Shown here piece by piece: positions 1 through 8,348 of a stretch of 42,911 nt of DNA (the stretch's first letter is position 1; the number at the start of each line of letters is the position of its first letter). Below the pieces are notes generated by a model. That model was not told where the DNA came from, searched no databases, and saw nothing but the letters and a program-made list of their open reading frames with translations. This stretch comes from a virus. The translations under genes were made by a program, and so were the position numbers. The stretch spans positions 1 to 42,911 of IMG/VR virus record IMGVR_UViG_3300040801_002747; one strand, given 5' to 3'.

Positions 1-57
1 GATCCAGTTACAGATCCAGTTACAGATCCAGTTACAGATCCAGTTACAGATCCAGTT
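1..57 (+). repeat. 12-bp tandem repeat coding DPVT
   Basis: Four complete copies and one partial copy of GATCCAGTTACA, in frame with the downstream reading frame, so they encode a repeating Asp-Pro-Val-Thr linker. The array may extend upstream beyond the window edge. Such Pro/Thr repeats usually form stiff extended stalks and vary in copy number by slippage. Confidence 0.95.
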
Positions 58-1686
58 GACGAAACACCAGATGTAACACTGGCAGTGTTGTCATTTGAAG
101 CAGAAGACGGCATTGACGTGTCTGGGACAGGTTGGGTGACTGAATCAGCACTATCTGGAGCATCAGGTGGTGCTTACATCGTATGGCGTGGCAACAATGA
201 CTTTAGCAATAACCAATCACTCCCCAAGGGAATTAAAGGTTATGACTTTCTCATCACAACTCCTGGCATATACCGGTTTGCTGCCAGGGTCCAGAGCCGT
301 GTTGGGAACAGCAGTGGAGCAGGTGATGCGGACAACGATGCACAGGTGCGTTTCATGTCAGGTTCAGATGTATCAGGTGTCCGTGATGCTGATCAATGGA
401 CCAAATTCTATCAAGGAGGTGCACCACAAAGTTGGGGCAATTACACCAACGGTGAGCGGTACGATCCAAAAGAGTTCACAAGGATTGAACGTGAGCTCCA
501 ACCTGGCATACATCGGGTGGAAGTGGGTGGCCGTTCACAACGGTTTGCAATCGATAGTGTTAATCTAGTATTGCTTACCATCATTGAAGATACAACAACC
601 CAAACACCGCCAGTGACCACCGAAGAACCTGTGGTTGACACAGGTGACCAGGACGACCCAGTACTAAATGTGCCAACGTTATCGAACAATCTAAATGGTG
701 CTTTCGAAGAGGGTGGGTTGAAATACGCTCGTTCCGATACACTTGCTGGAAGCCGGGCTGCGTTTACTGCAGAGTTTGGTTCATCAGCGGCAGATTGTGA
801 TCCCGAGGGAACAAAGTGGGTGTGTTCAGAAGGTCAAATTGGTTCAGGTTCACCTACTGGAGGTAGTAATATTTCAACAGGCAATTCCGGTTCAGATTCA
901 TCAGGAACCACAACGGGGCGGATTCAACCAGGAAACGCTGCCAATACGATATCGTTTGAGACTGGTGACTGGATATCTCTACACTGGGATTCAAGTATGG
1001 ATCCTGATGATCTCCAGGCAATGATTGCTACACGTGAGATCCTCAATGAGACTGATCTTATTGAAGGTGTGGACTATATGGCAATCAACGGAACGAAAAA
1101 ACTGGACAATCCGGGAGTTGTTATTGGATCATATGAACACATGCTGACAATGTATCCACAGGGATTGAAGGCAGACAATGGTGTTGGAAAATTTGTCACC
1201 AGTGTTGTGGCAGATACAGCAACAGCATGGGAATTAACACTACTAGCTGGCGGACGTGTTCATGTAGCTGAAGGTGGACCTTCTGACTTTACTGCTGAGG
1301 TGTTGCGTAAAATAGCTTCAAACGGTAACGTTTCTAACTATAAAGATAAAATCAGAGTCGTCCAGCACAGCAACACATCAGCTGGTTGGAATGAACAGAA
1401 TACGTCAGCGAGTGGATTAGCTTACATGATAGCGAACGCTACATACATCCACATCAACAACGGCAATGCTGGTAACAACAACACTCCTGACTGGAATAGT
1501 GGAACTGGCGATAGTTCTTTCAGAACAAGAGCCACAAACAGTCAATATGGTTCACAGTGGTCGTTCGCTTTTGGAAAGATTAACAACAAAGTTGATTTTT
1601 CCGACGGGGTTGAGGTCTATGAAATTCTCGGTATCCCGGCGAGCACAGCTTGGACCACAACCAAATTTGCCGATAAATATTTTTAA
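1..1686 (+). CDS. C-terminal part of a virion or adhesion-like protein
   Basis: The frame is open from base 1, so the start lies outside the window; an internal GTG at 85 is not needed. Order: a DPVT-repeat linker; a domain that looks like a carbohydrate-binding jelly roll (begins SFEAEDG, residues about 30-185 of the visible part); a Thr/Pro-rich linker; a Gly/Ser-rich stretch; then a C-terminal domain from about residue 315 with MDPDDLQAMIATREIL and VVADTATAWELTLLAGG. The last domain recalls the Asp-rich N-terminal motif of nucleoside-hydrolase-like (DUF1593-type) proteins. The multidomain layout and the endolysin next door suggest a tail-fibre or surface-binding protein that contacts glycans. 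The function is inference; I recognise no specific homologue. Confidence 0.75.
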   Translation, partial: DPVTDPVTDPVTDPVTDPVDETPDVTLAVLSFEAEDGIDVSGTGWVTESALSGASGGAYIVWRGNNDFSNNQSLPKGIKGYDFLITTPGIYRFAARVQSRVGNSSGAGDADNDAQVRFMSGSDVSGVRDADQWTKFYQGGAPQSWGNYTNGERYDPKEFTRIERELQPGIHRVEVGGRSQRFAIDSVNLVLLTIIEDTTTQTPPVTTEEPVVDTGDQDDPVLNVPTLSNNLNGAFEEGGLKYARSDTLAGSRAAFTAEFGSSAADCDPEGTKWVCSEGQIGSGSPTGGSNISTGNSGSDSSGTTTGRIQPGNAANTISFETGDWISLHWDSSMDPDDLQAMIATREILNETDLIEGVDYMAINGTKKLDNPGVVIGSYEHMLTMYPQGLKADNGVGKFVTSVVADTATAWELTLLAGGRVHVAEGGPSDFTAEVLRKIASNGNVSNYKDKIRVVQHSNTSAGWNEQNTSASGLAYMIANATYIHINNGNAGNNNTPDWNSGTGDSSFRTRATNSQYGSQWSFAFGKINNKVDFSDGVEVYEILGIPASTAWTTTKFADKYF

Positions 1687-1724
1687 AGTTTCTCGTTCAG
1701 TCTATTTGTAACAGGTCCATCTTG

Positions 1725-1801
1725 TAGTCTCCTGGAGTTATCCATCCAGCTATTTATCCACCCTCTTATAAATAGTTGGGTGGATAACCCCTAGGAGACT
1801 A
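1725..1801 (+). promoter_or_regulatory. Late promoter inside a giant inverted repeat over the endolysin RBS
   Basis: The left arm 1725-1757 pairs with the right arm 1768-1801 around a 10-nt loop. Nearly all 33 positions pair in RNA, including two G-U pairs, with one small irregularity. TATAAATA (1767-1774) matches the T4 late promoter, and its start would fall near 1780, inside the right arm. The right arm also holds the Shine-Dalgarno AGGAG (1793-1797), eight bases before the ATG. A read-through transcript would therefore bury the ribosome site, while a late transcript lacks the left arm. This is the logic known for T4 lysozyme gene e. Confidence 0.85.
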
Positions 1802-1805
1802 TAAG

Positions 1806-2612
1806 ATGGACGGTAAACCTACACCCCAGATGGTGAAAATAGTACAACGGTCATTAAATGTACTGTATAATGTAGGACTCGCCGAAGATGGTCGTGTTGG
1901 TCCAGCCACGATGGCAGCGGCACTTCAAATCCCAACGGTATCAGCGAACTGGTCACTATCCAGGCGTTTCGTTGGTGCTCTTCAACACATCGCCACACAG
2001 GCAGGGCTCAACGCTGGACCAATTGATGGATACTGGGGTCCTCAAACCGAATCAGCGTTTGAACAACTAGCAGCAATTTCCGATAGTGGAGCAATTGACA
2101 ACTGGCGTGATAACGAACAACCACCAATACTAATCAATCCAACATCGAAATGGCCAGTTGGAACCACTGCAGCCATGACAGACTTTTTTGGACCTGTGGG
2201 CACAAATCAATCAAAAGTATCTGTTCCGTATACACTGAAGTTGGCATGGGATACGAGCAAGAAGTTGAATAGGTTTACCTGCCATAAGTTGGTTGTGGAG
2301 CCTATCCAAGCCGCCATGGAAGAAATTTTGGATGTGTATGGTTTGGATTTTATACAAGAACACAAGCTGGATTATTGGGGAGGATGTCTTAACGTCCGCG
2401 CTATACGCGGAGGAACACGCTATTCTACGCACAGTTGGGGGACATCCATCGACTGGAATCCTGTTCAAAATAAATTAAAATGGAGAGCTGACAAAGCACA
2501 ACTGGCACAACCCGTCTATGATGATTTTTGGTTGGCATGGGAACGACAAGGAGCCCAATCCCTAGGCAGGGCAAAGGGATATGATTACATGCATGTTGGC
2601 TTCAACCAATAG
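1806..2612 (+). CDS. Endolysin: two peptidoglycan-binding repeats and M15 peptidase
   Basis: 268 aa, no signal peptide. Residues about 6-40 and 56-90 look like two peptidoglycan-binding helical repeats (each with DGRVGPAT- or DGYWGPQT-like sequence). Residues about 150-268 form an M15-type D,D-carboxypeptidase/endopeptidase domain: zinc ligands H209 and D216 in STHSWGTSIDWN and H263 in MHVGF. It would cleave peptide cross-links of the host wall at lysis. The ATG is set by AGGAG at 1793-1797. Its expression appears gated by the inverted repeat upstream. I see no obvious holin beside it; being cytoplasmic, it would need one. Confidence 0.9.
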   Translation: MDGKPTPQMVKIVQRSLNVLYNVGLAEDGRVGPATMAAALQIPTVSANWSLSRRFVGALQHIATQAGLNAGPIDGYWGPQTESAFEQLAAISDSGAIDNWRDNEQPPILINPTSKWPVGTTAAMTDFFGPVGTNQSKVSVPYTLKLAWDTSKKLNRFTCHKLVVEPIQAAMEEILDVYGLDFIQEHKLDYWGGCLNVRAIRGGTRYSTHSWGTSIDWNPVQNKLKWRADKAQLAQPVYDDFWLAWERQGAQSLGRAKGYDYMHVGFNQ

Positions 2613-2635
2613 TTGGCTTTAACCAGTAAGTGTGG

Positions 2636-2649
2636 TATAATTTGGTTAT
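2636..2649 (+). promoter_or_regulatory. -10 box giving a near-leaderless mRNA
   Basis: TATAAT at 2636-2641 places the expected +1 at about 2648, two bases before the ATG at 2650. There is no Shine-Dalgarno. The same geometry occurs at 6819 and 28937. Confidence 0.55.
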
Positions 2650-4326
2650 ATGCCAAAGAAATTAACACAAGAAGAGTTTATCGAAAAAGCAAAAGCCATC
2701 CACGGCGAGCGATACGATTATTCAAACGTTGTATATGTTAATACATCAACGAAAGTGTTACTCGGTTGTCCAGTTCATGGGGATTTTTTAATAAAACCCA
2801 ATAGCCACCTGTCACAGGGCGCCGGTTGCGCCAAATGTGCTAGCACGCTGCGAGGAAATAACAACAAAACCACCACAACAGACAGCTTTATAGAGAAGGC
2901 ACGCTTGGTTCATGGTGATAAGTATGACTATTCCCGGATAGAATATGTGCGGCCGCATGCCAAAATGACAATTATCTGTCCAGTCCATGGGGCGTTTCAA
3001 CAAACAAGTGTGCAGCATACATCAGGTAAACACGGGTGCATGAAATGCGGAAGTGCACGAAGAGCTAATACCACAAGAAAAACGACGGAAATTGTTGTGG
3101 GTGAATTTATGAAACACCATGGCGATAAGTATGATTATTCATCCGTGGAGTATGTTTCAGGGAATGTTGTTGTTGATATCATTTGTCCAGAGCATGGGGT
3201 GTTTCAACAAAGACCTAATAAACATCGTACGGGGAATGGTTGTCCATTGTGTGGTCAAATCACATCAGGTTTAGCACAGCGACTAACACAAACAGAAGTT
3301 ATTGGCAGATCAAGCACCAAACATGGCGATAAGTATGATTATTCCAAGGTTGAGTATATAACCAGCGATAAAAAAATTACAATAATTTGCCCAAAGCACG
3401 GGGAATTTTCCCAACGACCCATAGATCACTACATGCATGGAAATGGTTGCCCAAAATGTTCACATGTTGTGTCGAAAGGTGAGCAAGAAGTTGCTGATTT
3501 TGTCGAATCACTTGGTGTTCACGTTGAACAATCCAACCGTACACTCATAACTCCTTATGAATTGGATATTATTATACCAACCCACAACATTGCCATAGAA
3601 TATTGTGGGTTGTATTGGCACAGCGAACAACAGGGCAAGGATAGAAACTATCACAAGAACAAACAACAAGCGTGTGCAAATAATAATGTCCAGTTGTTGA
3701 CCATATACGAAGATGAGTGGTTTAACACAGAACAACAAGTGAAAAATAAAATAAAACACCTTGTTGGGTTGAGTGATGGACCAAGAGTGTACGCAAGGAA
3801 TTGTGTAGTTGGGGAATTAACCAAACAACAGTCAGTTGACTTCTTAAACGACAACCATATCCAGGGGAGTGGACCTGGATCAATCAGATATGGATTATTT
3901 TTCAACCAAAAGTTAGTAGCGTGCATGACTTTTTCGAAAAAGACTAACAATGAGTGGTACCTAACGAGGTATGCTACCAGTTCTAATTGTATTGGTGGCT
4001 TCTCAAAACTACTAAAACACTTTCAACGACACCAAAAGTGGAGTAGATTAGTTTCTTTTGCTGACTTGAGGTGGAGTGATGGCAAATTATACTCTACAAC
4101 TGGTTGGGAGTTGGATAGTACCATACCTGCAGACTATTATTACTCCCCAGATGGGTGCACAAGGTCGCATAAATTTAATTATCGGAGGAAGAATCTATCT
4201 AAATTGCTAGATGTGTTCGATCCAGACATGAGTGAGTGGGAAAATTGTAAAGCTAATGGGATTTTACGTATTTGGGATTGTGGTAAATTGAGGTTTGTCA
4301 TAAATAACAATGAATGGGCACATTGA
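2650..4326 (+). CDS. Homing endonuclease, treble-clef repeats plus EDxHD/Vsr-like nuclease
   Basis: 558 aa. Four repeats of about 65 residues fill roughly residues 1-270. Each has a YDYS..EYV element, then CPxHG and a closing GCxxC pair: zinc-binding DNA-recognition units of the DUF723 kind. From about residue 275 follows a nuclease fold of the Vsr/EDxHD type (ELDIIIP, then IEYCGLYWHSE, then a Lys/His-rich segment). A second half (about residues 375-555) has RYGLFF and a GNAT-like feel but is not identified. Free-standing homing endonucleases of this architecture are common in T4-like phages. It is paralogous in design to the minus-strand gene ending at 36960. Confidence 0.8.
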   Translation: MPKKLTQEEFIEKAKAIHGERYDYSNVVYVNTSTKVLLGCPVHGDFLIKPNSHLSQGAGCAKCASTLRGNNNKTTTTDSFIEKARLVHGDKYDYSRIEYVRPHAKMTIICPVHGAFQQTSVQHTSGKHGCMKCGSARRANTTRKTTEIVVGEFMKHHGDKYDYSSVEYVSGNVVVDIICPEHGVFQQRPNKHRTGNGCPLCGQITSGLAQRLTQTEVIGRSSTKHGDKYDYSKVEYITSDKKITIICPKHGEFSQRPIDHYMHGNGCPKCSHVVSKGEQEVADFVESLGVHVEQSNRTLITPYELDIIIPTHNIAIEYCGLYWHSEQQGKDRNYHKNKQQACANNNVQLLTIYEDEWFNTEQQVKNKIKHLVGLSDGPRVYARNCVVGELTKQQSVDFLNDNHIQGSGPGSIRYGLFFNQKLVACMTFSKKTNNEWYLTRYATSSNCIGGFSKLLKHFQRHQKWSRLVSFADLRWSDGKLYSTTGWELDSTIPADYYYSPDGCTRSHKFNYRRKNLSKLLDVFDPDMSEWENCKANGILRIWDCGKLRFVINNNEWAH

Positions 4327-4327
4327 T

Positions 4328-4516
4328 ATGAAACTAACCGATTTACAATTACCCACGTTACGGGTTGGCGATGTTCTTAAAGTTGGTAAGTTCAAGAACA
4401 GAACGGCTACTATTAAGGGATTTACCACCGATAAGCATGGACAACCGGTCGCTAAAACGGATAAAGGTGACCAACAAATCTTTAAAGGGCGGGTTGACAA
4501 ACTCGATACGGAATAA
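4328..4516 (+). CDS. Small conserved phage protein with MKLTDL N-terminus
   Basis: 62 aa. I choose the ATG at 4328, directly after the upstream stop; an alternative ATG at 4310 overlaps the endonuclease gene. It is a small basic beta-rich protein (RVGDVLKVGKFKNR, then IKGF) ending DKLDTE. Its first six residues belong to the M(K/R)Lx(D/E)(L/I) group seen repeatedly in this window. Function unknown; the SH3/KOW-like look (GDxVxVGxFKNR) is only an impression. Confidence 0.75.
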   Translation: MKLTDLQLPTLRVGDVLKVGKFKNRTATIKGFTTDKHGQPVAKTDKGDQQIFKGRVDKLDTE

Positions 4517-4519
4517 ATT

Positions 4520-4666
4520 ATGAAAAGAGATACTAGCAGTCCTGTTAAGCCAAAGCTGGAAGAGTGTTCAATATGTAAGCATAAGTTTATTGTTGCCGAG
4601 TGGGTTGACGGCAAGGCAATTTGTCTGTCTTGTAAGGTGAAACGTGATTTAAGTGTTGCCAAATAA
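4520..4666 (+). CDS. 48-aa zinc-ribbon protein
   Basis: ATG at 4520, three bases after the preceding stop. The sequence carries two CxxC pairs (CSICKHKF and CLSCKV) about 15 residues apart, a compact zinc ribbon. Such miniature zinc proteins are frequent in large phages and may bind nucleic acid or a host protein. No function can be given. Confidence 0.65.
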   Translation: MKRDTSSPVKPKLEECSICKHKFIVAEWVDGKAICLSCKVKRDLSVAK

Positions 4667-4685
4667 AACTATAATTAGTTTTATT
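4662..4685 (+). promoter_or_regulatory. -10 box in the loop of a perfect 10-bp inverted repeat
   Basis: AATAAAACTA (4662-4671) and TAGTTTTATT (4676-4685) are perfect inverted copies around TAAT. TATAAT is at 4670-4675, giving +1 near 4682, seven bases before the ATG at 4689. Local transcripts lack the left arm; read-through transcripts could fold. Same design as upstream of 1806, 11549, 21516 and 34753. Confidence 0.6.
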
Positions 4686-4688
4686 GAT

Positions 4689-5138
4689 ATGAGATATCTT
4701 ATAATCATATCAGCACTACTTTTCGCACCAACAGCGCAACCTGGACAATTAGGACTATCACTCGGAAGTTTTCACATTACCGATAAGAAAGGTGATGGTG
4801 GAATTGCGCACAATGATAGAAACAGACCATATAATGAGTTCAATCCTGGGTTGACTTATTATACCGACGGCAACTTAATGTTTGGGGTGTTCATCAACAG
4901 TTATTCAGGTACTTCTGTATTCGGCGGTAAGCGTTTTGTGCATCCAATGAATAAGAACGTTGGACTTGACATTGGTGTTGTATCATACGGCAATTACAAA
5001 TTCACAGGCAAGGCTGTAACAATTCCAATGATACAAGTCACGTACAACATTGACAACTTTCGAATTGGGTACTCACCAACTATTGGCGAAAGGTCATATG
5101 GTGTGTTCACTTTACAATATATTATACCCGTGAATTGA
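4689..5138 (+). CDS. Exported, beta-barrel-like protein
   Basis: 149 aa. The start at 4689 gives a clean signal peptide (MRYLIIISALLFAPTAQ); an upstream TTG-type start at 4653 would overlap the zinc-ribbon gene. The mature part alternates aromatic and polar residues (GLSLGSFHI, NPGLTYYTD, LMFGVFINSYSG, VGLDIGVVSYG, IPMIQVTYNI, VFTLQYIIPVN), as in small outer-membrane barrels, and ends in a hydrophobic strand. It may remodel the host outer membrane, for example for superinfection exclusion; this is inference. Confidence 0.7.
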   Translation: MRYLIIISALLFAPTAQPGQLGLSLGSFHITDKKGDGGIAHNDRNRPYNEFNPGLTYYTDGNLMFGVFINSYSGTSVFGGKRFVHPMNKNVGLDIGVVSYGNYKFTGKAVTIPMIQVTYNIDNFRIGYSPTIGERSYGVFTLQYIIPVN

Positions 5139-5141
5139 TGG

Positions 5142-5171
5142 TTGACAACAATCTCAGTGTTGTTGTATAGT
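5142..5171 (+). promoter_or_regulatory. Sigma70-type promoter
   Basis: TTGACA (5142-5147), 18-bp spacer, TATAGT (5166-5171). It precedes the lipoprotein gene at 5205 and lies just after the previous stop, so it is probably an early, host-polymerase promoter. Confidence 0.75.
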
Positions 5172-5204
5172 AACAGGATCATATACAACACAGAGGTTAA
5201 AAAT

Positions 5205-6743
5205 ATGAAATTACATTCAGTTTTGTTTCTTGTCACAGTCACGCTTGGTGTCCTGGCAGGATGTTCGGGTAAGAAGGGAGATCCTGGTGAGACCGTCACC
5301 ATCGAGGTCCCGGTAGTCGTTGCGGATACGTTTCCGAACGGTTCATGGCAATTGACCTCAACCCAGAGTGGCCAATTCGTTGGGAGTGTGTTGAACATAT
5401 CTGATGACGGACGTGCGCTAAGTTTCTTCAACTATGAAACCGAAAGCGTTTACTTTGACCAGATGTGCTTTAATAACAATTTTATTGGTGGCGACAAAGA
5501 AGTTAACCCATACGCTCCATCAGTACTACCGATTACAGGTAGCGTTGTTGTAGATGGTGACAATGGTATTTTTGGTGATGTTGATAACGTGGAAGGTGCG
5601 TTGGGTGGTAATCTTCTGGCAGCTGTGCAACGCGACACTATCACCGTTGACGGCAGAGTCCTTCCACCTGTCACGGCTTACAGAATCGTATACCGTCAGT
5701 CAACAGGATCGGATGGTGACTTATTAGTTGACTTTTACGATGACCAAGGGAATGTTGAAACAACCATGTCAGCCCGTTTCGTTGGTGAAATTGGCTCAGC
5801 CGAAGCAGTAGCGACCGTCTTACCGGTTTGCAACGAACCAACGCTAGGTACATTCACAATTAGTACCGGTGGTGATAGTGCGACAGGAACCATTCTGGTT
5901 GATTTGCAGGCTGGTGATTCACTCAATGAAGGCATTGTTACCGTTCAACGGAAAGTGTATGTTGATTTCAACAACTTCTGTCGTATGATTGACGATGCTT
6001 CAACGTGGACAACAGATGGTGTAAACACAACACTCAACATCGGAACAGGTACATACACATTCAACGATACTCTAGTTAGCAATCCTCTGGGAGAGATGTC
6101 GGCTACAGATGGAGCTGTTGATATTAACAGGGCAACGAATACTGACATTGCTGAATTCAACGCTTTGCCGACCTGTGGCGATTCGGAGTTGGTCAGTCTG
6201 AACTTTTTGTTCTTGCCACCAACCCAATTTGGTACTGGATATGACTATGCAGTACCTGGACCTGTGGCATACACCGTGACCGTCAACGGAAACATCGTAA
6301 ACGGCAGTGAAGAACAAAGTGCGGATGCGGTTGCTCCAAATCTTACAGGAGCAACCACAATAACAAACGTATTGTTTGATGCTGATACCATCTACGAACT
6401 TGTTGTTGAGGTGCGACGGGCGGTTAGTGGTTCCGAAAATGGTGTATTACTGGCACGGAAGTCCCTGACGCCAGCGTATGGCAGCGACGCTCCGTTCACC
6501 CCACTACCCGACAACGTAACCACCGAAGAAGCTGAAGGTACTAATACGATCACGATCGGCGATGTTACCTATACGATCGTAGGTCTTGATGTGTACAATG
6601 TTGTTGATGGAACAGGATACGACATTCAATTCGATGGTGACATCGATGGCATCTGGGATTACCAGGATTGTGATCCACTATCTATAACACAAGAAGCGTG
6701 TCCAACAGCTATTATCATTGAAGATGCTGGTGACGCTAGCTAA
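5205..6743 (+). CDS. Large lipoprotein with collagen-like motif
   Basis: 512 aa. The ATG at 5205 with a preceding AGAGG gives a lipoprotein signal peptide ending in the lipobox LAGC (residues about 15-18), followed by CSGKKGDPGE, a short collagen-like triplet stretch. The mature protein is acidic and beta-rich with many Asp/Thr/Gly. Near the C-terminus (about residue 490) DGDIDGIWDYQDCDPLS looks like a calcium-binding loop. It would be anchored in the host envelope or be a lipidated surface protein. No homologue recognised. Its own sigma70 promoter and a strong terminator make it a single-gene unit. Confidence 0.75.
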   Translation: MKLHSVLFLVTVTLGVLAGCSGKKGDPGETVTIEVPVVVADTFPNGSWQLTSTQSGQFVGSVLNISDDGRALSFFNYETESVYFDQMCFNNNFIGGDKEVNPYAPSVLPITGSVVVDGDNGIFGDVDNVEGALGGNLLAAVQRDTITVDGRVLPPVTAYRIVYRQSTGSDGDLLVDFYDDQGNVETTMSARFVGEIGSAEAVATVLPVCNEPTLGTFTISTGGDSATGTILVDLQAGDSLNEGIVTVQRKVYVDFNNFCRMIDDASTWTTDGVNTTLNIGTGTYTFNDTLVSNPLGEMSATDGAVDINRATNTDIAEFNALPTCGDSELVSLNFLFLPPTQFGTGYDYAVPGPVAYTVTVNGNIVNGSEEQSADAVAPNLTGATTITNVLFDADTIYELVVEVRRAVSGSENGVLLARKSLTPAYGSDAPFTPLPDNVTTEEAEGTNTITIGDVTYTIVGLDVYNVVDGTGYDIQFDGDIDGIWDYQDCDPLSITQEACPTAIIIEDAGDAS

Positions 6744-6761
6744 GCACCTGGTTTAGTAATA

Positions 6762-6794
6762 ACAAAAAAGGGCGCTTGCTGCGCCCTTTTTTGT
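6762..6794 (+). terminator. Rho-independent, bidirectional terminator
   Basis: ACAAAAAAGGGCGC and GCGCCCTTTTTTGT pair perfectly (14 bp) around TTGCT, with A- and T-runs on either side. It ends the lipoprotein unit. Confidence 0.92.
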
Positions 6795-6803
6795 GTCTGG
6801 GTG

Positions 6804-6818
6804 TGTTATAATTATCAC
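6804..6818 (+). promoter_or_regulatory. Extended -10 promoter producing a leaderless mRNA
   Basis: TG-T-TATAAT at 6804-6812 is a perfect extended -10. The expected +1 is 6819, the A of the start codon. No Shine-Dalgarno is present. Confidence 0.6.
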
Positions 6819-7115
6819 ATGAAAACATTAACAACACTTTGTGCGGTATTGTGTCTAGTGGGGTGTGACAACTCTCACAACTATCAAGTCGTGAACATAT
6901 ACGATAGTGGTAACTGCCAGGAAGCCATTAGCCACGTTACGTCTAGGTACGGACCACCCGAAGACGTAGACGACACTGGCTTCACGAACAATGGTGCTCA
7001 CAAACTCACGTACTTCTACTACGCCAAGCATGACGATTTGTGGAGTGTTGATTTTGTGCACGGCTCACGTTGCACGGTCCAGTATCAATACTCACAACCC
7101 GTTTATCAATATTAG
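6819..7115 (+). CDS. Small lipoprotein
   Basis: 98 aa. MKTLTTLCAVLCLVGC is a lipoprotein signal peptide with lipobox LVGC (Cys16). The mature part has two cysteines and many Tyr. It follows the terminator of the first lipoprotein gene and has its own promoter. A possible envelope protein acting against superinfection; the function is unknown. An in-frame upstream ATG at 6801 lies in the promoter and is rejected. Confidence 0.75.
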   Translation: MKTLTTLCAVLCLVGCDNSHNYQVVNIYDSGNCQEAISHVTSRYGPPEDVDDTGFTNNGAHKLTYFYYAKHDDLWSVDFVHGSRCTVQYQYSQPVYQY

Positions 7116-7125
7116 AGGACGCACC

Positions 7126-7386
7126 ATGAGTGACACATACAAATTGGATATTAATGAGTACACACGAAACACTGCTGCTACAAAAGCAGATATCGTAGAG
7201 ATTCTTAGTGGTTATGTCGCGGATGACAACATTCTACGAACTCACCAATATGGGAACGTCACTCCTACTGAATTGGCCGAGCACCTGTGTGCACTTCCAT
7301 GTTACAGAGGCGGGAGAACCGTTGATGTATACAACGCGCCCATCTGTGCACTGGGTAAAACGTTTGGAACGGTTACCGTTTCTTAG
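7126..7386 (+). CDS. Hypothetical protein, 86 aa
   Basis: The ATG at 7126 is preceded by AGAGGA at 7114-7119. It contains a winged-helix-like stretch (ADIVEILSGYVADDN, then TPTELAEHLCALP) and a short basic C-terminal half. No family recognised. Its stop overlaps the first copy of the AGCACTARGG intergenic motif. Confidence 0.7.
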   Translation: MSDTYKLDINEYTRNTAATKADIVEILSGYVADDNILRTHQYGNVTPTELAEHLCALPCYRGGRTVDVYNAPICALGKTFGTVTVS

Positions 7387-7419
7387 CACTAAGATGTTCT
7401 TTGCTCTCGTGAATGAGAG

Positions 7420-7455
7420 TATACTGATCGCACCAATCAACAACAGGAGCTAAAC
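7420..7455 (+). promoter_or_regulatory. Promoter with CAACAACAGGAG leader
   Basis: TATACT at 7420-7425; the expected +1 is 7432, after which the leader reads ACCAATCAACAACAGGAG, a relative of the ATCAACTAACAACAGAG leader. Upstream, CTCTC and GAGAG form an inverted repeat between the -35 area and the -10 box. Confidence 0.65.
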
Positions 7456-7761
7456 ATGAAACTTACAAACTTCGATGAAGTAACCACTCTTATCAAAATC
7501 CGTACTAATGTAATTCGAGCACAGGGTGAGGTTGCCGGATTCATCGAAAAATCATCAGCGTGTGACAACAATACCAGCTCCGAGGACAAGGAAGGTTACG
7601 CTAGTTACCTCCACATGCACACGGACGGTAGCGGAGCTGGTATCAACATGAGTGGTTGTTATGTTGCTGTCGAGGCAGCGCGAGCATTGTTCCTGGTACT
7701 CAATCAGAAGCTCGTTCGGGTCGACGCCGCTCTTGAAAAACTAGGAGTTGATGTAAACTAG
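7456..7761 (+). CDS. Hypothetical protein, 101 aa
   Basis: The ATG at 7456 has a strong CAGGAG. Mostly helical; the middle holds a His/Gly-rich segment (HMHTDGSGAGINMSG) and the C-terminus a long helix. It begins MKLTNF, which only partly fits the MKLxDL group. Function unknown. Confidence 0.7.
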   Translation: MKLTNFDEVTTLIKIRTNVIRAQGEVAGFIEKSSACDNNTSSEDKEGYASYLHMHTDGSGAGINMSGCYVAVEAARALFLVLNQKLVRVDAALEKLGVDVN

Positions 7762-7793
7762 CACTAGGGTCTTACTCTATACACAAAGTGTTG

Positions 7794-7829
7794 TATAATA
7801 GTTCTATCAACTACTTACGGAACAATACA
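7794..7829 (+). promoter_or_regulatory. Conserved-leader promoter, copy 1
   Basis: TATAAT 7794-7799, N6 AGTTCT, then ATCAACTA from the predicted +1 at 7806. GTTC (before +1) and GAAC (7819-7822) can pair in read-through RNA. An upstream imperfect repeat TATACAC/GTGTTGTATA spans the -10 region. Confidence 0.7.
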
Positions 7830-8348
7830 ATGGATCTTCAAACGATAATTAATAATAACATCAATGGAGCAACATTCGTTTCTTTAGATGTCACAACCGT
7901 ACCAACAGTTCGGAAGACAGTAGACACCGAAGATGGTCGTGAGCCGAATGCTCACTTCGGTCGTGTGCGCAAACACACCCAGGGTATGACTGTGATGTTG
8001 TTTCAAAATAAAAAATCACATGGCTACATGAACATGGTTAAGCGCCGCCTTGAGAAGGAAGGCAAGGATCCATCAACATTTGAACTAAGTGAGCGTAAGT
8101 GGGGTGTTCGTTTGCAAGACCAACCATTTGTTGAGCATAAAGGCGAATTGTACCTCGAAGCAATCATGCTGAATGCTGGGACAACTCACTACACGATTGA
8201 TGGCGTAGAAGTTGATAAGGACGACATTGTTGGACTCAGCAAGCCACGTGAAGCTGAACAAGGTGGTTTGGATGATAAAGTTATCCTTCGTACTTTCAAA
8301 ACAGATTCTATCACTCAAATCACAATCGGAAAAGTAACTCACAAGTGA
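7830..8348 (+). CDS. Hypothetical phage protein, 172 aa
   Basis: The ATG at 7830 is chosen because it follows the conserved leader; the longer frame from 7788 runs through the promoter. Soluble alpha/beta protein, no membrane segments. The stretch FVSLDVTTVPTVRKT near the N-terminus and two Trp/Gln motifs are visible, but I recognise no family. It begins a four-gene unit with tight overlaps (8345, 8503, 8683). Confidence 0.7.
   Translation: MDLQTIINNNINGATFVSLDVTTVPTVRKTVDTEDGREPNAHFGRVRKHTQGMTVMLFQNKKSHGYMNMVKRRLEKEGKDPSTFELSERKWGVRLQDQPFVEHKGELYLEAIMLNAGTTHYTIDGVEVDKDDIVGLSKPREAEQGGLDDKVILRTFKTDSITQITIGKVTHK

Noticed and set aside
1-57. CRISPR-like short tandem repeats
   Set aside because: The 12-bp repeats are contiguous with no spacers and are translated in frame as DPVT.
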